Counted from the stretch's first letter, positions 26,944-36,604 are shown. The stretch: 64,000 nucleotides of DNA from Polaribacter porphyrae (GCF_002954685.1 NZ_MSCN01000001.1:1878429-1942428), one strand, 5' to 3'. Notes: a model not told the origin generated them from the letters alone. Made by a program: numbers and translations.

Positions 26944-28326
26944 ATGAAGATAACAAACTCAATCATCGTACTTATAGTGAGCCTGTTTTGTATAAATAGT
27001 TTTAGTTGTAATTCTACAAATAAACCTCATCTTTTAAATAATCAAACACAAAATAATTTAAAAAAATATGTTGGCGAATACATTTATGAGGCTGCAGGAA
27101 TTCCGATAAATATTTACACTAAAGAAAAAGAAAATAATTCAAAACTTTATTTGTTTGTGACTGGAGATAAAGAAAGTGAATTAATAAAGATAGGAGAACA
27201 TAAATTTTCCTTTAAAACTGAAAAAGAGTTTAAAGTAGAATTCAAAAACCTAGAAAATGGTGTTTTTAATGAATTAATTCTAATACAACCACAAGGAAAC
27301 GTAAAAGCAGTTCGTAAAGAAAAAGCAATAGTAAAAATTGATGATTTAGCTACAATAGACAAAAAATTGATTCAGAAAGGTTTTTCAGGAGTAATTTTAG
27401 TCGCTAAAAATGATAGTATCATATTTAATAAAGCCTATGGTAGAAAAAATAGTCAAAAAAATGGAATGAACGACATAAAAACTGTTTTTGACATCTGTTC
27501 TATTACCAAACAATTTACAGCTGCAGGGATACTAAAATTATCAATGCAAAACAAAGTTTTAGTTAATGATAAAATATCAAAATACTTTAACGATGTTCCA
27601 AACGATAAAAAATATATAACCATTCATCAATTGCTCACACATTCTTCTGGTTTAGTGGATGGAATAGGAGATGATTACGATACTATAACAGAGGAAGAAT
27701 TTCTAAAAAAAGTATTTAGTAGTAAACTAATAAGTCAAGTAGGTAAAAAATTTAACTATTCCAATATTGGATATAGTTTATTAGGTTTAATCATTGAAAA
27801 AGTTAGTGGAAAAGAATATGAAACTTTTTTAAACGAAACTATTTTTAAACCTTCTAAAATGTATCATACTGGTTATGTAATTCCTAATTGGAAAAATAAC
27901 GAAGTTGCTAATGGATTTTTAGACGGTGCAGCAGCTAAAAAACCAAATGAAGAAAATTGGAGTAGCAATGGTCCATATCTAAATCTCAAAGCTAATGGTG
28001 GTATTTTATCAAATGCTAATGATATGTTTCTATGGAGCAAGGCAATAAGAAATAATACAGTTCTTGATGCATCAACAACTTCTAAATATCTACACCCACA
28101 TTTAAAAACAGAAAGTTTATATAGTAATTATGGTTATGGATGGGGAATTGAAAATAATGATTCAGAAAATAAGTTGGTTCTTCATGGTGGTGCAAGTGAT
28201 TTATTTGCAACAGATATGTGGATGTATCCAAATAAAGGAATTACTATAATCGTATTAAGTAATACACAAGAAGAATATGTCTACTCAATAGCAAGAAAAA
28301 TATCTAATTTTTTATTACAAAAATAA
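26944..28326 (+). CDS. Serine hydrolase (beta-lactamase/penicillin-binding family)
   Basis: The 460-residue protein has a signal peptide, with a lipobox-like Cys in FSC, an N-terminal beta-rich region (YVGEYIYEAAGIP to about residue 130) and a class C beta-lactamase-type domain with the SxxK motif SITK (about residue 182), YSNIGY (YxN) and HGGASD (HxG in place of KTG). Such proteins are exported esterases, peptidases or peptidoglycan hydrolases more often than true beta-lactamases. Forty-nine bp separate it from the SHOCT-like gene; it is followed 1 bp later by a truncated gene. Confidence 0.85.
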   Translation: MKITNSIIVLIVSLFCINSFSCNSTNKPHLLNNQTQNNLKKYVGEYIYEAAGIPINIYTKEKENNSKLYLFVTGDKESELIKIGEHKFSFKTEKEFKVEFKNLENGVFNELILIQPQGNVKAVRKEKAIVKIDDLATIDKKLIQKGFSGVILVAKNDSIIFNKAYGRKNSQKNGMNDIKTVFDICSITKQFTAAGILKLSMQNKVLVNDKISKYFNDVPNDKKYITIHQLLTHSSGLVDGIGDDYDTITEEEFLKKVFSSKLISQVGKKFNYSNIGYSLLGLIIEKVSGKEYETFLNETIFKPSKMYHTGYVIPNWKNNEVANGFLDGAAAKKPNEENWSSNGPYLNLKANGGILSNANDMFLWSKAIRNNTVLDASTTSKYLHPHLKTESLYSNYGYGWGIENNDSENKLVLHGGASDLFATDMWMYPNKGITIIVLSNTQEEYVYSIARKISNFLLQK

Positions 28327-28327
28327 A

Positions 28328-28558
28328 ATGCTTCAACATAAATCAGTACTAAAAATTATCCTTGTGTTTATATTACTACCCAATATTTATTTAGGTCAAC
28401 ATATAATTTTAAAGGGCTTTGTAGAAGGTATCAATGATGAAAAATTAGCCTATGTCAATATTGGAATTAAAAATATTGGAACTATTTCTGATGAAAATGG
28501 TAATTTGAGTGTAACAAAAGGTACCAAAATAGCTATTTATGTTAAAGTAAGGCAATAA
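28328..28558 (+). pseudogene. Truncated carboxypeptidase-D-like domain gene
   Basis: The frame encodes a signal peptide and the start of a carboxypeptidase-regulatory-like domain (ILKGFVEGINDEKLAYVNIGIKNIGTISDENGNLSVT) and then runs out after 76 residues (KIAIYVKVRQ). Full proteins of this type go on for hundreds of residues, usually into a TonB-dependent barrel or an envelope domain. The loss of the rest lies at the edge of the insertion that ends at radC. A genuine short protein cannot be excluded. Confidence 0.6.
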
Positions 28559-28677
28559 GTAAAACTAATATCAAACCTCATAAATTCTTCTTTAGTATAG
28601 GCTAAAATTAATTAAGATAGTAAAATATTTAATTTCTAAAATATGCTTGATAAATAAATTTTTCTGCATTTAATTAC

Positions 28678-29364
28678 TTACAAAACCCCTTCATCAGCAA
28701 AGCTAAAGTACGATTTTTCAGTAATTATCAAATGATCTAGTAACTTAATATCTAATGTAGCACCTGCTTCTTTTATTTTTTCGGTTAACTGTTTATCTGC
28801 ATTACTAGGTTTCAATTTTCCTGAAGGATGATTATGGCAAACTATAATACCTACAGATGCATATTCTAATGCTTTTTTAAATAGTAATCTTACATCAACA
28901 ATAGTAGCAGTTAAACCCCCTTTACTTATTTGAGTTTTTGCTAGAACTTTATTAGAGTTATTTAAAAAAAGTATCCAAAACTCTTCATGTGCTAAATCAC
29001 CAATAACATGTTGCATTATATAAAAAACATCTTTACTACACGTTATTTTTGGCTTTTCTAAAGCGGTTTCTAATTGACGCCTTTTTCCTAATTCTAATGC
29101 AGTAATTATTGAAATAGCTTTAGCCTCTCCTATTCCATTAAATTCTGTTAACTTCTCAACAGAGAGTTTTGCCAATTCATTAATGTTTCCATTTACTGAT
29201 TGTAAAATTCTTTTACTCAATGCAACTGCACTTTCGTTTTTATTACCAGAACCAATTAAAATTGCAATCAACTCTGCATCAGACAAAACAGATTTTCCTT
29301 TAGCAAGGAGTTTTTCTCGAGGTCTATCATCTAATGCCCAAGATTTAATGGTAAGTTTTTCCAT
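28678..29364 (-). CDS. radC: RadC-family JAMM-domain DNA repair protein
   Basis: The 228-residue protein has an N-terminal helix-hairpin-helix region (LSDAELIAILIGSG, FNGIGEAKAISIITALELGKR) and a C-terminal JAMM/MPN metalloprotease-like domain with the zinc-binding pattern H-N-H-P-S-G followed by D (CHNHPSGKLKPSNADK). RadC was linked to DNA repair by old genetics, but its biochemical role is unclear. ATG 29364 is preferred over a TTG nine bases upstream because MEKLTIKSWALDDRPREKL is the usual family start. Its last 88 bp are duplicated at 19618-19705. Confidence 0.92.
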   Translation of the reverse strand: MEKLTIKSWALDDRPREKLLAKGKSVLSDAELIAILIGSGNKNESAVALSKRILQSVNGNINELAKLSVEKLTEFNGIGEAKAISIITALELGKRRQLETALEKPKITCSKDVFYIMQHVIGDLAHEEFWILFLNNSNKVLAKTQISKGGLTATIVDVRLLFKKALEYASVGIIVCHNHPSGKLKPSNADKQLTEKIKEAGATLDIKLLDHLIITEKSYFSFADEGVL

Positions 29365-29448
29365 AGAAAACAATTTTTATAAAAGTACAAAAAAGAGTTA
29401 AAGCCTCTTAAAAATCAGTTTTTTTTATTTTTACTCCTTAAGTCTTCA

Positions 29449-29456
29449 TATCTTTG
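29449..29456 (+). promoter_or_regulatory. Candidate -7 box of trkA
   Basis: TATCTTTG matches TAnnTTTG and lies 24 bp before the trkA start. No clear -33 TTG is seen. Confidence 0.4.
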
Positions 29457-29480
29457 CATTCTATTTCATATTTTAAATTT

Positions 29481-30827
29481 ATGAAGATTATAATAGCTGG
29501 TGCAGGAGATGTTGGTTTTCACTTGGCTAAACTACTTTCTTACGAATCTCAAGATACTTACATCATAGATTTTGATGGTGATAAGTTAAACTACATAAAT
29601 AACCATTTAGATGTAATTACACAAAAGGGAGATGCTACATCTATAAAACTTCTAAAAGAAATAGGTATTGATTCTGCTGATTTATTAATTGCTGTTACAG
29701 ATAGTCAAAACACCAATTTTACAATTTCTGTGATAGGGAAATCATTAGGAGCGAAAAAAACAATTGCAAGGATTGATAATCCTGAATTTTTAAATGAATG
29801 TGAAGTTGATTTTACAAAATTTGGTTTAGATTTTATGATTTCTCCTCAAGAGTTGGCTGCAAATGAAATAAAAATGTTGCTTAACCAATCCTCATTTAAC
29901 GATACTGTTGAGTTTGAAAATGGTTTGTTTAACGTAATGGGTACTGCATTAACTTTCAAATCACCTTTGGTAGATTTAACAGTAAAAGAGGCAAAACAAA
30001 AGTTTTCTAATATTGATTTTATTACAATTGCCATTAAAAGAGAAAATGTTGCACAAACTATTATCCCAAGAGGGGATACTACTTATCAATTAAACGATCA
30101 AGTATATTTTTCTGTACCAAATTATAGCATGAAAGATTTGTACCCTATCATTGGTAGAAAGCAGTATAATATCAAAAACGTAATGATTTTAGGAGGAAGT
30201 AGTATTGGAGAAAAAACTGCTAGAAATCTTTGTGAAAATAATTTTAAGGTAAAGTTAATCGAAAAAAATAGAGAAAAAGCAGAAACTTTAGCTGAAGGTC
30301 TTAATAATACTTTAGTAATTAATGGAGATGGTAGAGATTTAGAATTATTAGAAGAAGAAAACATTAGAGAGACTGATGCTTTTATTGCAGTTACAGGAAA
30401 TTCTGAAACGAATATCATGTCTTGCTTGGTAGCAAAATCTAAAGGAGTTAAAAAAACAATAGCTTTGGTTGAGAATATGGATTATATTGATATTTCTCAA
30501 ACTATTGGTATTCAATCACTCATCAATAAAAAATTAATTGCTGCTAGTAATATTTTTAAACATATTAGAAAAGGAGAAATTCTAGAACTTGCAAACCTAC
30601 ACAATATAGATGCAGAAGTTTTTGAATTTGAAGTGCAGCCTAATGCAAAAGTTACCGAAAAACCTATTCGTGATTTACGTTTTCCAAGAGAAGCTGTTTT
30701 TGGTGGAATTATTAGAAATGGTAAAGCTTTAATGTCTTTTGGTAATATGCAAATAAAAAACGGAGATAAAGTAATTGTTTTTTGTTTACCAGAAGCAATT
30801 AGTACCGTAGAAAAATTATTCAATTAA
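29481..30827 (+). CDS. trkA: Trk potassium uptake regulatory subunit TrkA
   Basis: The 448-residue cytosolic subunit gates the TrkH channel by binding NAD(H) or ATP. Two RCK modules are visible: the first Rossmann fold starts MKIIIAGAGDVGFHLA; the second MILGGSSIGEKTARNLC (about residue 234). Each is followed by a C-terminal RCK domain (PLVDLTVKEAKQKF; KVTEKPIRDLRFPREAVFGG). ATG 29481 is chosen because the Rossmann strand starts at once, as in the family, and the TATCTTTG box lies upstream. Five bp separate it from trkH. Confidence 0.95.
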   Translation: MKIIIAGAGDVGFHLAKLLSYESQDTYIIDFDGDKLNYINNHLDVITQKGDATSIKLLKEIGIDSADLLIAVTDSQNTNFTISVIGKSLGAKKTIARIDNPEFLNECEVDFTKFGLDFMISPQELAANEIKMLLNQSSFNDTVEFENGLFNVMGTALTFKSPLVDLTVKEAKQKFSNIDFITIAIKRENVAQTIIPRGDTTYQLNDQVYFSVPNYSMKDLYPIIGRKQYNIKNVMILGGSSIGEKTARNLCENNFKVKLIEKNREKAETLAEGLNNTLVINGDGRDLELLEEENIRETDAFIAVTGNSETNIMSCLVAKSKGVKKTIALVENMDYIDISQTIGIQSLINKKLIAASNIFKHIRKGEILELANLHNIDAEVFEFEVQPNAKVTEKPIRDLRFPREAVFGGIIRNGKALMSFGNMQIKNGDKVIVFCLPEAISTVEKLFN

Positions 30828-30832
30828 CTTTT

Positions 30833-32335
30833 ATGGGCTCTTCTTTAAACTTAAAAATTATTTATCGTTTTTTAGGTATTACAGCCATTCTGAATGGTTT
30901 TTTTATGTTTATAGCCTTTCCTTTTAGTTTTTTTAACGATGAAATTGCTGCTTGGGGAATTTTGAATGCTGGAATTATTACAGTATTTGTTGGTTTATTA
31001 CTTTTCTTTTTTAATAAACCTGCTCACACTAATATTCAAAAGAAAGAAGGGTACTTAATTGTAACCCTTGGGTGGTTAACATTATCTGTTACAGGGATGC
31101 TACCCTACTTGTTGTCTGGTGCAATACCTTCAGTTTCAGATGCTTTTTTCGAAACTATTTCTGGGTATTCTACTACTGGTTCATCAATTCTAACAGATAT
31201 AGAATCAATGCCAAAGGGAATTCTGTTTTGGAGAAGTGCCACACATTGGATTGGAGGAATGGGAATTATTGTATTAACTATTGCCATTCTACCTTTATTA
31301 GGTATTGGAGGTATGCAACTTTTTATGGCAGAAGCTCCTGGGCCCTCTGCTGATAAATTACATCCAAGAATTACAGATACTGCAAAACGTTTGTATCTAA
31401 TATATGTGCTATTAACTTTAGCTGAATTCTTTTTACTTAAAGTTGCAGGTATGACATGGTTTGATGCTATAAATCATGCAATGGCTACTGTAAGTACAGG
31501 TGGTTTCTCTACCAAAAACGCAAGCATTGCTCATTACAATCACTTACCTTTTGTACAATACATTATCATCTTTTTTATGTTGGTAGCAGGTACAAATTTT
31601 GTATTAACTTATTTTGCCCTAAAAGGCAAAATTCAGAAAGTTTTTCAGAGTGAAGAATTTAAGTATTATTTATTTGGCATTGTAGGTATTTCTTCTATTA
31701 TTATTTTTATTATTTACTTTTTTCAAGACCCTAATTTACAAACAACTATTGCACATCCAAAAGTTTTTGGTGAAGCAGAAAGTGCAATTAGGCATGCCTT
31801 GTTTATGGTAACTTCAGTAGTAACAACCACTGGTTTTGTAACTGCGGACTTTACGATGTGGAATTTCTTTGCTACAGGTATCTTTTTCGCATTATTTTTT
31901 ACAGGAGGTTCTGCAGGATCTACAAGTGGTGGAGTTAAGGTAGTAAGACATATAGTTATGTTAAAAAACAGCTTTTTAGAATTTAAAAAAGCGTTGCATC
32001 CAAATGCAATCATTCCTGTGAGATATGATGGTAAATCTGTGCATCAAAACATCGTTTTTAATATTATTTCTTTCTTCATTATTTATATGTTGATTTTTAT
32101 TATGTCGTCAGTAACCTTAACCTTACTTGGTTTAGATTTTATTTCTGCTCTTGGTGCAGCTTCATCTTCTTTAGGTAACATTGGTCCAGCAATAGGTTCT
32201 GTTAGTCCTGTTGATAATTTTGCTCACTTATCTGCACCAGCAAAATGGTTTTGTTCTTTTTTAATGTTAATCGGAAGGTTAGAATTATTTACTGTTTTAA
32301 TTTTATTTACTCCTTTCTTTTGGAGGAAGAATTAA
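30833..32335 (+). CDS. trkH: TrkH-family potassium transporter
   Basis: The 500-residue inner-membrane protein is the K+-translocating subunit of the Trk system. Its four pore repeats carry filter-like segments: ETISGYSTTGSS, HAMATVSTGGFST, MVTSVVTTTGFVTADF and SSSLGNIGPAIGSV. FFTGGSAGSTSGGVKVVR, before an inter-repeat cytosolic loop, is also typical. It sits 5 bp after trkA in an operon, which supports a working KtrAB/TrkAH pair. Confidence 0.95.
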   Translation: MGSSLNLKIIYRFLGITAILNGFFMFIAFPFSFFNDEIAAWGILNAGIITVFVGLLLFFFNKPAHTNIQKKEGYLIVTLGWLTLSVTGMLPYLLSGAIPSVSDAFFETISGYSTTGSSILTDIESMPKGILFWRSATHWIGGMGIIVLTIAILPLLGIGGMQLFMAEAPGPSADKLHPRITDTAKRLYLIYVLLTLAEFFLLKVAGMTWFDAINHAMATVSTGGFSTKNASIAHYNHLPFVQYIIIFFMLVAGTNFVLTYFALKGKIQKVFQSEEFKYYLFGIVGISSIIIFIIYFFQDPNLQTTIAHPKVFGEAESAIRHALFMVTSVVTTTGFVTADFTMWNFFATGIFFALFFTGGSAGSTSGGVKVVRHIVMLKNSFLEFKKALHPNAIIPVRYDGKSVHQNIVFNIISFFIIYMLIFIMSSVTLTLLGLDFISALGAASSSLGNIGPAIGSVSPVDNFAHLSAPAKWFCSFLMLIGRLELFTVLILFTPFFWRKN

Positions 32336-32478
32336 GTGTATACTTTAAATTTTTATTAATTAATTATTTACTTTTTTAAGAAATTATTAATTCTTACACT
32401 TTTACTTAATCATTATTATAATTATTAAAAAGAAATAGTTAATTTTAAGCAAATTCTAATTCGCATAAAAAATTTACT

Positions 32479-35199
32479 ATGAAACAACAATACTTATTTA
32501 AAATTTTAATTTTCTTATTATTAAATGTATCAGTTAATTCTTTTGCTCAAAGAGAAATTACTTTAGGAACCAATACTACATATAACCCTAGTATTACACA
32601 AATGGGAAAGACAGAAAGAATTGACGACACCCATGTAATAACAACTTTTAGAGATGGTTCTTTAGCCACATCTTCAGATATAAAAGTAATGATAGGAAAT
32701 GTAAGTGGTACAACAATTACTTATGGAGCAACAGTAACAGTAGAAGCTGATACTAACAGATATAATTCCATAGAAGTAATATCATCAACTCAAGCTATTA
32801 TTAGTTATGAGTATGATCATCCAAGTGGCACCTCTTTTGATACTGGATATTCTAGAGTAATAACTTTTGATACAGACACAAATACTATTACAAATGTTGG
32901 TGCTGCTGTAGATTTCTCTTCTGGAGATGTTGATGCCGCTTTTTCATTTAATCCTATACAAATGGTTAAACTTACTGATACAACATTTGCTATACATTAT
33001 GCTGATAGTGCAGATAATGGTGTAATTAAAATTGGAACAGTTAGTGGAACAACAATTACTTATGGTGCTGCACAAACCTACACTACAGGTGATGTTCAGA
33101 ATTTGTACATTAGTGCTTTATCAAGTACTAAAATTGTTATGACTTTTGAAGATGATGGTGATTCTGATAAAGGTACTGCAGTAATAGGAGATATTTCTGG
33201 TAATATAGTAACTTTCGGAGCAGAATATGAATTCAATACAACCCCTATATCTTATACAGCAGTTACTGCAATCAGTGAAACACAATTTGTTGTTATCTAT
33301 ATTATTGATGATGCTAATGATTATGGTTACGCAAAAGTAGGTACAGTTTCAGGTAACACTATTACTTTCAGTACTTCATCCTATCAGTTTGAAGGAACAC
33401 AAGATGCTCGAGATATGTCCATAGATTTTATAGGTAACAAAGAATTTGTTTTTGTTTATAATGGAGCTAATGGTGACAATTCTAAAATTAGATTAGGTAA
33501 GGTTTCTGGCACAGGTACATTAGCAAATATTTCTTATAATACAGAAGACATATTTCTTTCAAATCTTGAAGGAGATGATACTTGGGTTACCTCATTAACT
33601 GCTGATAATTTTGTAGTTACATACGTTGATGATCAAGAAACTTCGCCAGCAAATGATTTAGGAGAATATATTGTGGGTACTTTACCTTCAATAACAAACA
33701 CATGGTCAGGAGCAATAGATAATGATTGGAATAATGACTCCAATTGGTCAGAGATAGTTCCAGATAAATTTTCTAATCCCATAATACCAAGTGGATTAAC
33801 CAATTATCCAACAATATCTACTCCAGTAACTGTTAATTCTATAAATATTGCATCTGGAGCAACTCTGATAGCTACAAATACTTTTACTGGAGATGCAACT
33901 TATACTAGAAATTTAGGAACTGGTAGTCAATGGTATTTCATGTCTTCACCTGTTAATGGAGAAGTTTATAATGATGCTTGGGTTACTGCCAATAGTATTC
34001 CTTCTGGTACAGATTTTACAACCAATAGAGGTATCAGTACTTATGACAATTCAAGTTTTACAAACCCTAATGTTGCTGGTTCTGCAGGTCATTGGCGTTA
34101 TATGCAAGGTGGAGGAAGTGGTACTTTTATGACTGGTAAAGGTTATGGAATTATTCGTTCTGGTGCAGGCAATATTTCTTTTACGGGTTCTGGAATTTAC
34201 TCTTCAAATCAATCATTTACTTTATCTCATGGAGGAGTTAATAATTTTAATTTAGTAGGTAATCCTTTTACAGCATTTATAACTTTAGGTACTTTTCATG
34301 GTACCAATTCTGGGGTTATTGGAACAACCTTTTATTTTTGGGATGGTTCAGCTTATGTTTCAAGGGTCTCAAATATAGCTAACGCAGACAATCAAAACTT
34401 TGAAATTGCACCTGGCCAAGGTTTTTTCGTTGAGTCTACTAGTGCAGGGAGTGTTAATTTCGAAACTTCAGACTTAACACATCAAGGCACAGATACATTT
34501 GAAAAAACAACCAGTGTAATACCAGAAATTAAGTTAAATCTTACACAAAATAGTAGTACCAGATATGCTAGGGTATATTATATAGATGGTACAACAAAAG
34601 GTTATGATGCTGGTTACGATGGTAAATTATTTGGAGGAGTATCTCATTCATTTGCAATTTATTCTGATTTAGTTGAGAGTAATGGCAAAAAGTATCAATT
34701 ACAATCATTACCGAATTCAAATCATGAAAACATGGCTATCTCTATTGGAGTAATTGCTGATGCTGATAAAGAAGTTATTTTTTCTGCAGAAACACTAAAT
34801 ATACCTTCTGGTCTTAAAGTATTTTTAGAAGATAGATTAACGAATAAGTATACTAGATTAGACGAACCAAATAGTGAATATAAAGTTAATTTAACAGAAA
34901 GATTAGATGGAATTGGTCGCTTCTATTTACATACTAAATCTAGTGTTTTAAACACAAAATCTATCGATTTAAATTCTATAAGCATTTATAAAACAAACGC
35001 ATCTAACTTAAGAATAGCTGGTTTAAATGGAGAAGTAAGTCTAAAATTATACAGTGTTTTAGGCAAAAAAGTATTGAACAAATCATTTACAATAAATGGT
35101 GTAAGCGATATTACATTGCCAAGTTTAACTGCTGGTATTTATATTGTTCAACTAGAAACTGAACATGGTTCTATTAACAAAAAAATATCTTTAGAATAA
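32479..35199 (+). CDS. T9SS-exported protein with seven propeller-like repeats
   Basis: The 906-residue protein has a signal peptide (to NSFAQ, residue 24). Residues about 28-400 contain seven related units marked by an I/V-G-x-V/I-S-G-x-x-I-T-F/Y-G core at about 72, 127 (degenerate), 185, 236, 287, 339 and 398, spaced 51-59 residues, as expected for a seven-bladed beta-propeller. A WSGAIDNDWNNDSNW linker common in flavobacterial exoproteins follows (from 409), then beta-rich regions and a type A sorting domain in the last 70 residues (LKLYSVLGKKV, LPSLTAGIYIVQLET). The Por system would export it and attach it to the surface or release it. The gene is followed 30 bp later by the mini-peptide gene. 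Confidence 0.85.
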   Translation: MKQQYLFKILIFLLLNVSVNSFAQREITLGTNTTYNPSITQMGKTERIDDTHVITTFRDGSLATSSDIKVMIGNVSGTTITYGATVTVEADTNRYNSIEVISSTQAIISYEYDHPSGTSFDTGYSRVITFDTDTNTITNVGAAVDFSSGDVDAAFSFNPIQMVKLTDTTFAIHYADSADNGVIKIGTVSGTTITYGAAQTYTTGDVQNLYISALSSTKIVMTFEDDGDSDKGTAVIGDISGNIVTFGAEYEFNTTPISYTAVTAISETQFVVIYIIDDANDYGYAKVGTVSGNTITFSTSSYQFEGTQDARDMSIDFIGNKEFVFVYNGANGDNSKIRLGKVSGTGTLANISYNTEDIFLSNLEGDDTWVTSLTADNFVVTYVDDQETSPANDLGEYIVGTLPSITNTWSGAIDNDWNNDSNWSEIVPDKFSNPIIPSGLTNYPTISTPVTVNSINIASGATLIATNTFTGDATYTRNLGTGSQWYFMSSPVNGEVYNDAWVTANSIPSGTDFTTNRGISTYDNSSFTNPNVAGSAGHWRYMQGGGSGTFMTGKGYGIIRSGAGNISFTGSGIYSSNQSFTLSHGGVNNFNLVGNPFTAFITLGTFHGTNSGVIGTTFYFWDGSAYVSRVSNIANADNQNFEIAPGQGFFVESTSAGSVNFETSDLTHQGTDTFEKTTSVIPEIKLNLTQNSSTRYARVYYIDGTTKGYDAGYDGKLFGGVSHSFAIYSDLVESNGKKYQLQSLPNSNHENMAISIGVIADADKEVIFSAETLNIPSGLKVFLEDRLTNKYTRLDEPNSEYKVNLTERLDGIGRFYLHTKSSVLNTKSIDLNSISIYKTNASNLRIAGLNGEVSLKLYSVLGKKVLNKSFTINGVSDITLPSLTAGIYIVQLETEHGSINKKISLE

Positions 35200-35229
35200 A
35201 ACCTACAAAATCTACCAACTTAACTTATT

Positions 35230-35394
35230 ATGAAAAATACAAGCAATAGAGAAAATATAAATCGTAAAGAGGCTATAAAAAAAATAGGTAATTACAGTAA
35301 ATATGCAGCTTTAACAGCATTGGGTACTTATATGATTTTAAACCCACAGAAAACTCAAGCAGCAAGCCCTGAAAGTCCAGGGACTGGATTCTAA
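35230..35394 (+). CDS. 54-residue Tat-leader-like peptide, possible modified-peptide precursor
   Basis: ATG 35230 to TAA 35392-35394 gives 54 residues: a polar N-terminus with NRKEAIKKIG (11-20), a hydrophobic stretch (25-38, YAALTALGTYMILN), a signal-peptidase-like site (TQAA, 42-45) and a tail of nine residues, SPESPGTGF. It looks like a Tat-type leader (NRKEAIKK in place of the twin arginine) attached to almost nothing, which is the form of a peptide precursor. It is 30 bp after the propeller gene and ends in a terminator; a PqqD-HPr-kinase fusion follows. The tail has Ser46, Ser49 and Thr52 as possible phosphorylation sites. No function is established. Confidence 0.7.
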   Translation: MKNTSNRENINRKEAIKKIGNYSKYAALTALGTYMILNPQKTQAASPESPGTGF

Positions 35395-35417
35395 ATAACT
35401 CATATTAAATAAACTAT

Positions 35418-35445
35418 AAACGCCTCATTTTTGAAGCGTTTTTTT
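35418..35445 (+). terminator. Rho-independent terminator after the mini-peptide gene
   Basis: AAACGC (35418-35423) pairs with GCGTTT (35436-35441), extended by TCA/TGA across one mismatch, and a T-run follows. It separates the peptide unit from the kinase unit. Confidence 0.7.
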
Positions 35446-35479
35446 ATGTAAAGTATTTTAATTTAACTACATTTATTGT

Positions 35480-36604
35480 ATGGATAAAATGACAACTCTT
35501 TATAAAGTCATAGAAAATAAAACTATAACATGGTTTGAGGATACAAATAAATATTTAGTTTTAGAAAATACTACTGCTGATATTATTAAGAGATTAAACA
35601 AAGGAGTTTGCGTAAAAGAAATAGCTAAATCTTTATCAAAAAAACTAAATATTCCTGAAGGGAAATCAATCGATTTTATATTGAATCTTGAGAAAGACAT
35701 CCTGAAACCGAAAACATCAAAACCTATCGATATAATAAATGATTATAGAGATATTAAGAGGCCAAATAAGTATGAATTCATAAAGTTTTATAAAGTTAAT
35801 GACATTGTATTTAAAGCTTGCTTTTTAAGTGAGAAAGAACTTTCATTAGTGCATCCAAAATTTGCTCATTTAAGTATTAAAAATGTTAAACACTTTGACA
35901 ATGAATTAGAAGTTTTTATAGATCATAATTATATTTTTCTTTATGTAAATAATACTTTAATTGACTCTTGGAGTAGCCAAAATATGCATTACTTTCAAGG
36001 AAAATTCTCTATGATGCTTATTCAAAAAATCCATCAAAAAGAAGAAGAGAAATGGATGGGAATTTTTCATGCTTCAGCTGTGAGCAATCAAAAAAAATCT
36101 ATTCTTTTTTTGGGTGATTCAGGAAATGGAAAAAGTACTTCTTTAGCTTTGCTACAATCAAGTGGGTTAATCTGTTTGGCAGACGATTTTGTTCCTATTG
36201 ATTCAGAAAATCAAGAAGTTTATAGTTTCCCTGCTGCAATTTCAATCAAAAAAAATAGTTTAGAGGCTTTACTCCCTATTTATCCAGAATTAGAAACTTC
36301 TGCTGAATATCATTTTAAGAGATTAAATAAAATTGTTCGATATTTAGAACCCAATAATACTGAATTTTTTAGTCATTTACCTTGTAATGATTTAGTTTTT
36401 ATTAAATATGAAAAAGATAGTGAGTTAATCTTTAAACAAATTTCTAAAATTGATGCTTTTCAACAGTTAGTTCCAGATTCTTGGTTATCTCCTATCAAAG
36501 AAAATGCACAAACATTTTTAGATTGGTTTTCTCAATTAAATTGTTATCAACTTCAATACTCTAAAAATGAAGAAATGATAGATACAGTTCAAAAGCTTTT
36601 TTAA
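35480..36604 (+). CDS. PqqD-like domain fused to an HPr-kinase-like domain
   Basis: The 374-residue protein begins with a PqqD-like domain (about 6-78: ENKTITWFEDTNKYLVLENTTADIIKRLNKG, VKEIAKSLSKKL). PqqD folds are the leader-binding recognition elements of ribosomal peptide pathways. The C-terminal part is HPr-kinase-like: GIFHASAVS, then the P-loop FLGDSGNGKSTS, CLADDFVPID and FPAAISIKK. HprK relatives in lasso-peptide clusters phosphorylate a peptide Ser/Thr rather than HPr. Its stop overlaps the ATG of the nucleotidyltransferase by one base. ATG 35489 is an alternative start. Confidence 0.8.
   Translation: MDKMTTLYKVIENKTITWFEDTNKYLVLENTTADIIKRLNKGVCVKEIAKSLSKKLNIPEGKSIDFILNLEKDILKPKTSKPIDIINDYRDIKRPNKYEFIKFYKVNDIVFKACFLSEKELSLVHPKFAHLSIKNVKHFDNELEVFIDHNYIFLYVNNTLIDSWSSQNMHYFQGKFSMMLIQKIHQKEEEKWMGIFHASAVSNQKKSILFLGDSGNGKSTSLALLQSSGLICLADDFVPIDSENQEVYSFPAAISIKKNSLEALLPIYPELETSAEYHFKRLNKIVRYLEPNNTEFFSHLPCNDLVFIKYEKDSELIFKQISKIDAFQQLVPDSWLSPIKENAQTFLDWFSQLNCYQLQYSKNEEMIDTVQKLF

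Noticed and set aside
31072..31353. 93-residue forward frame inside trkH
   Set aside because: Out-of-frame shadow of the conserved TrkH pore region.
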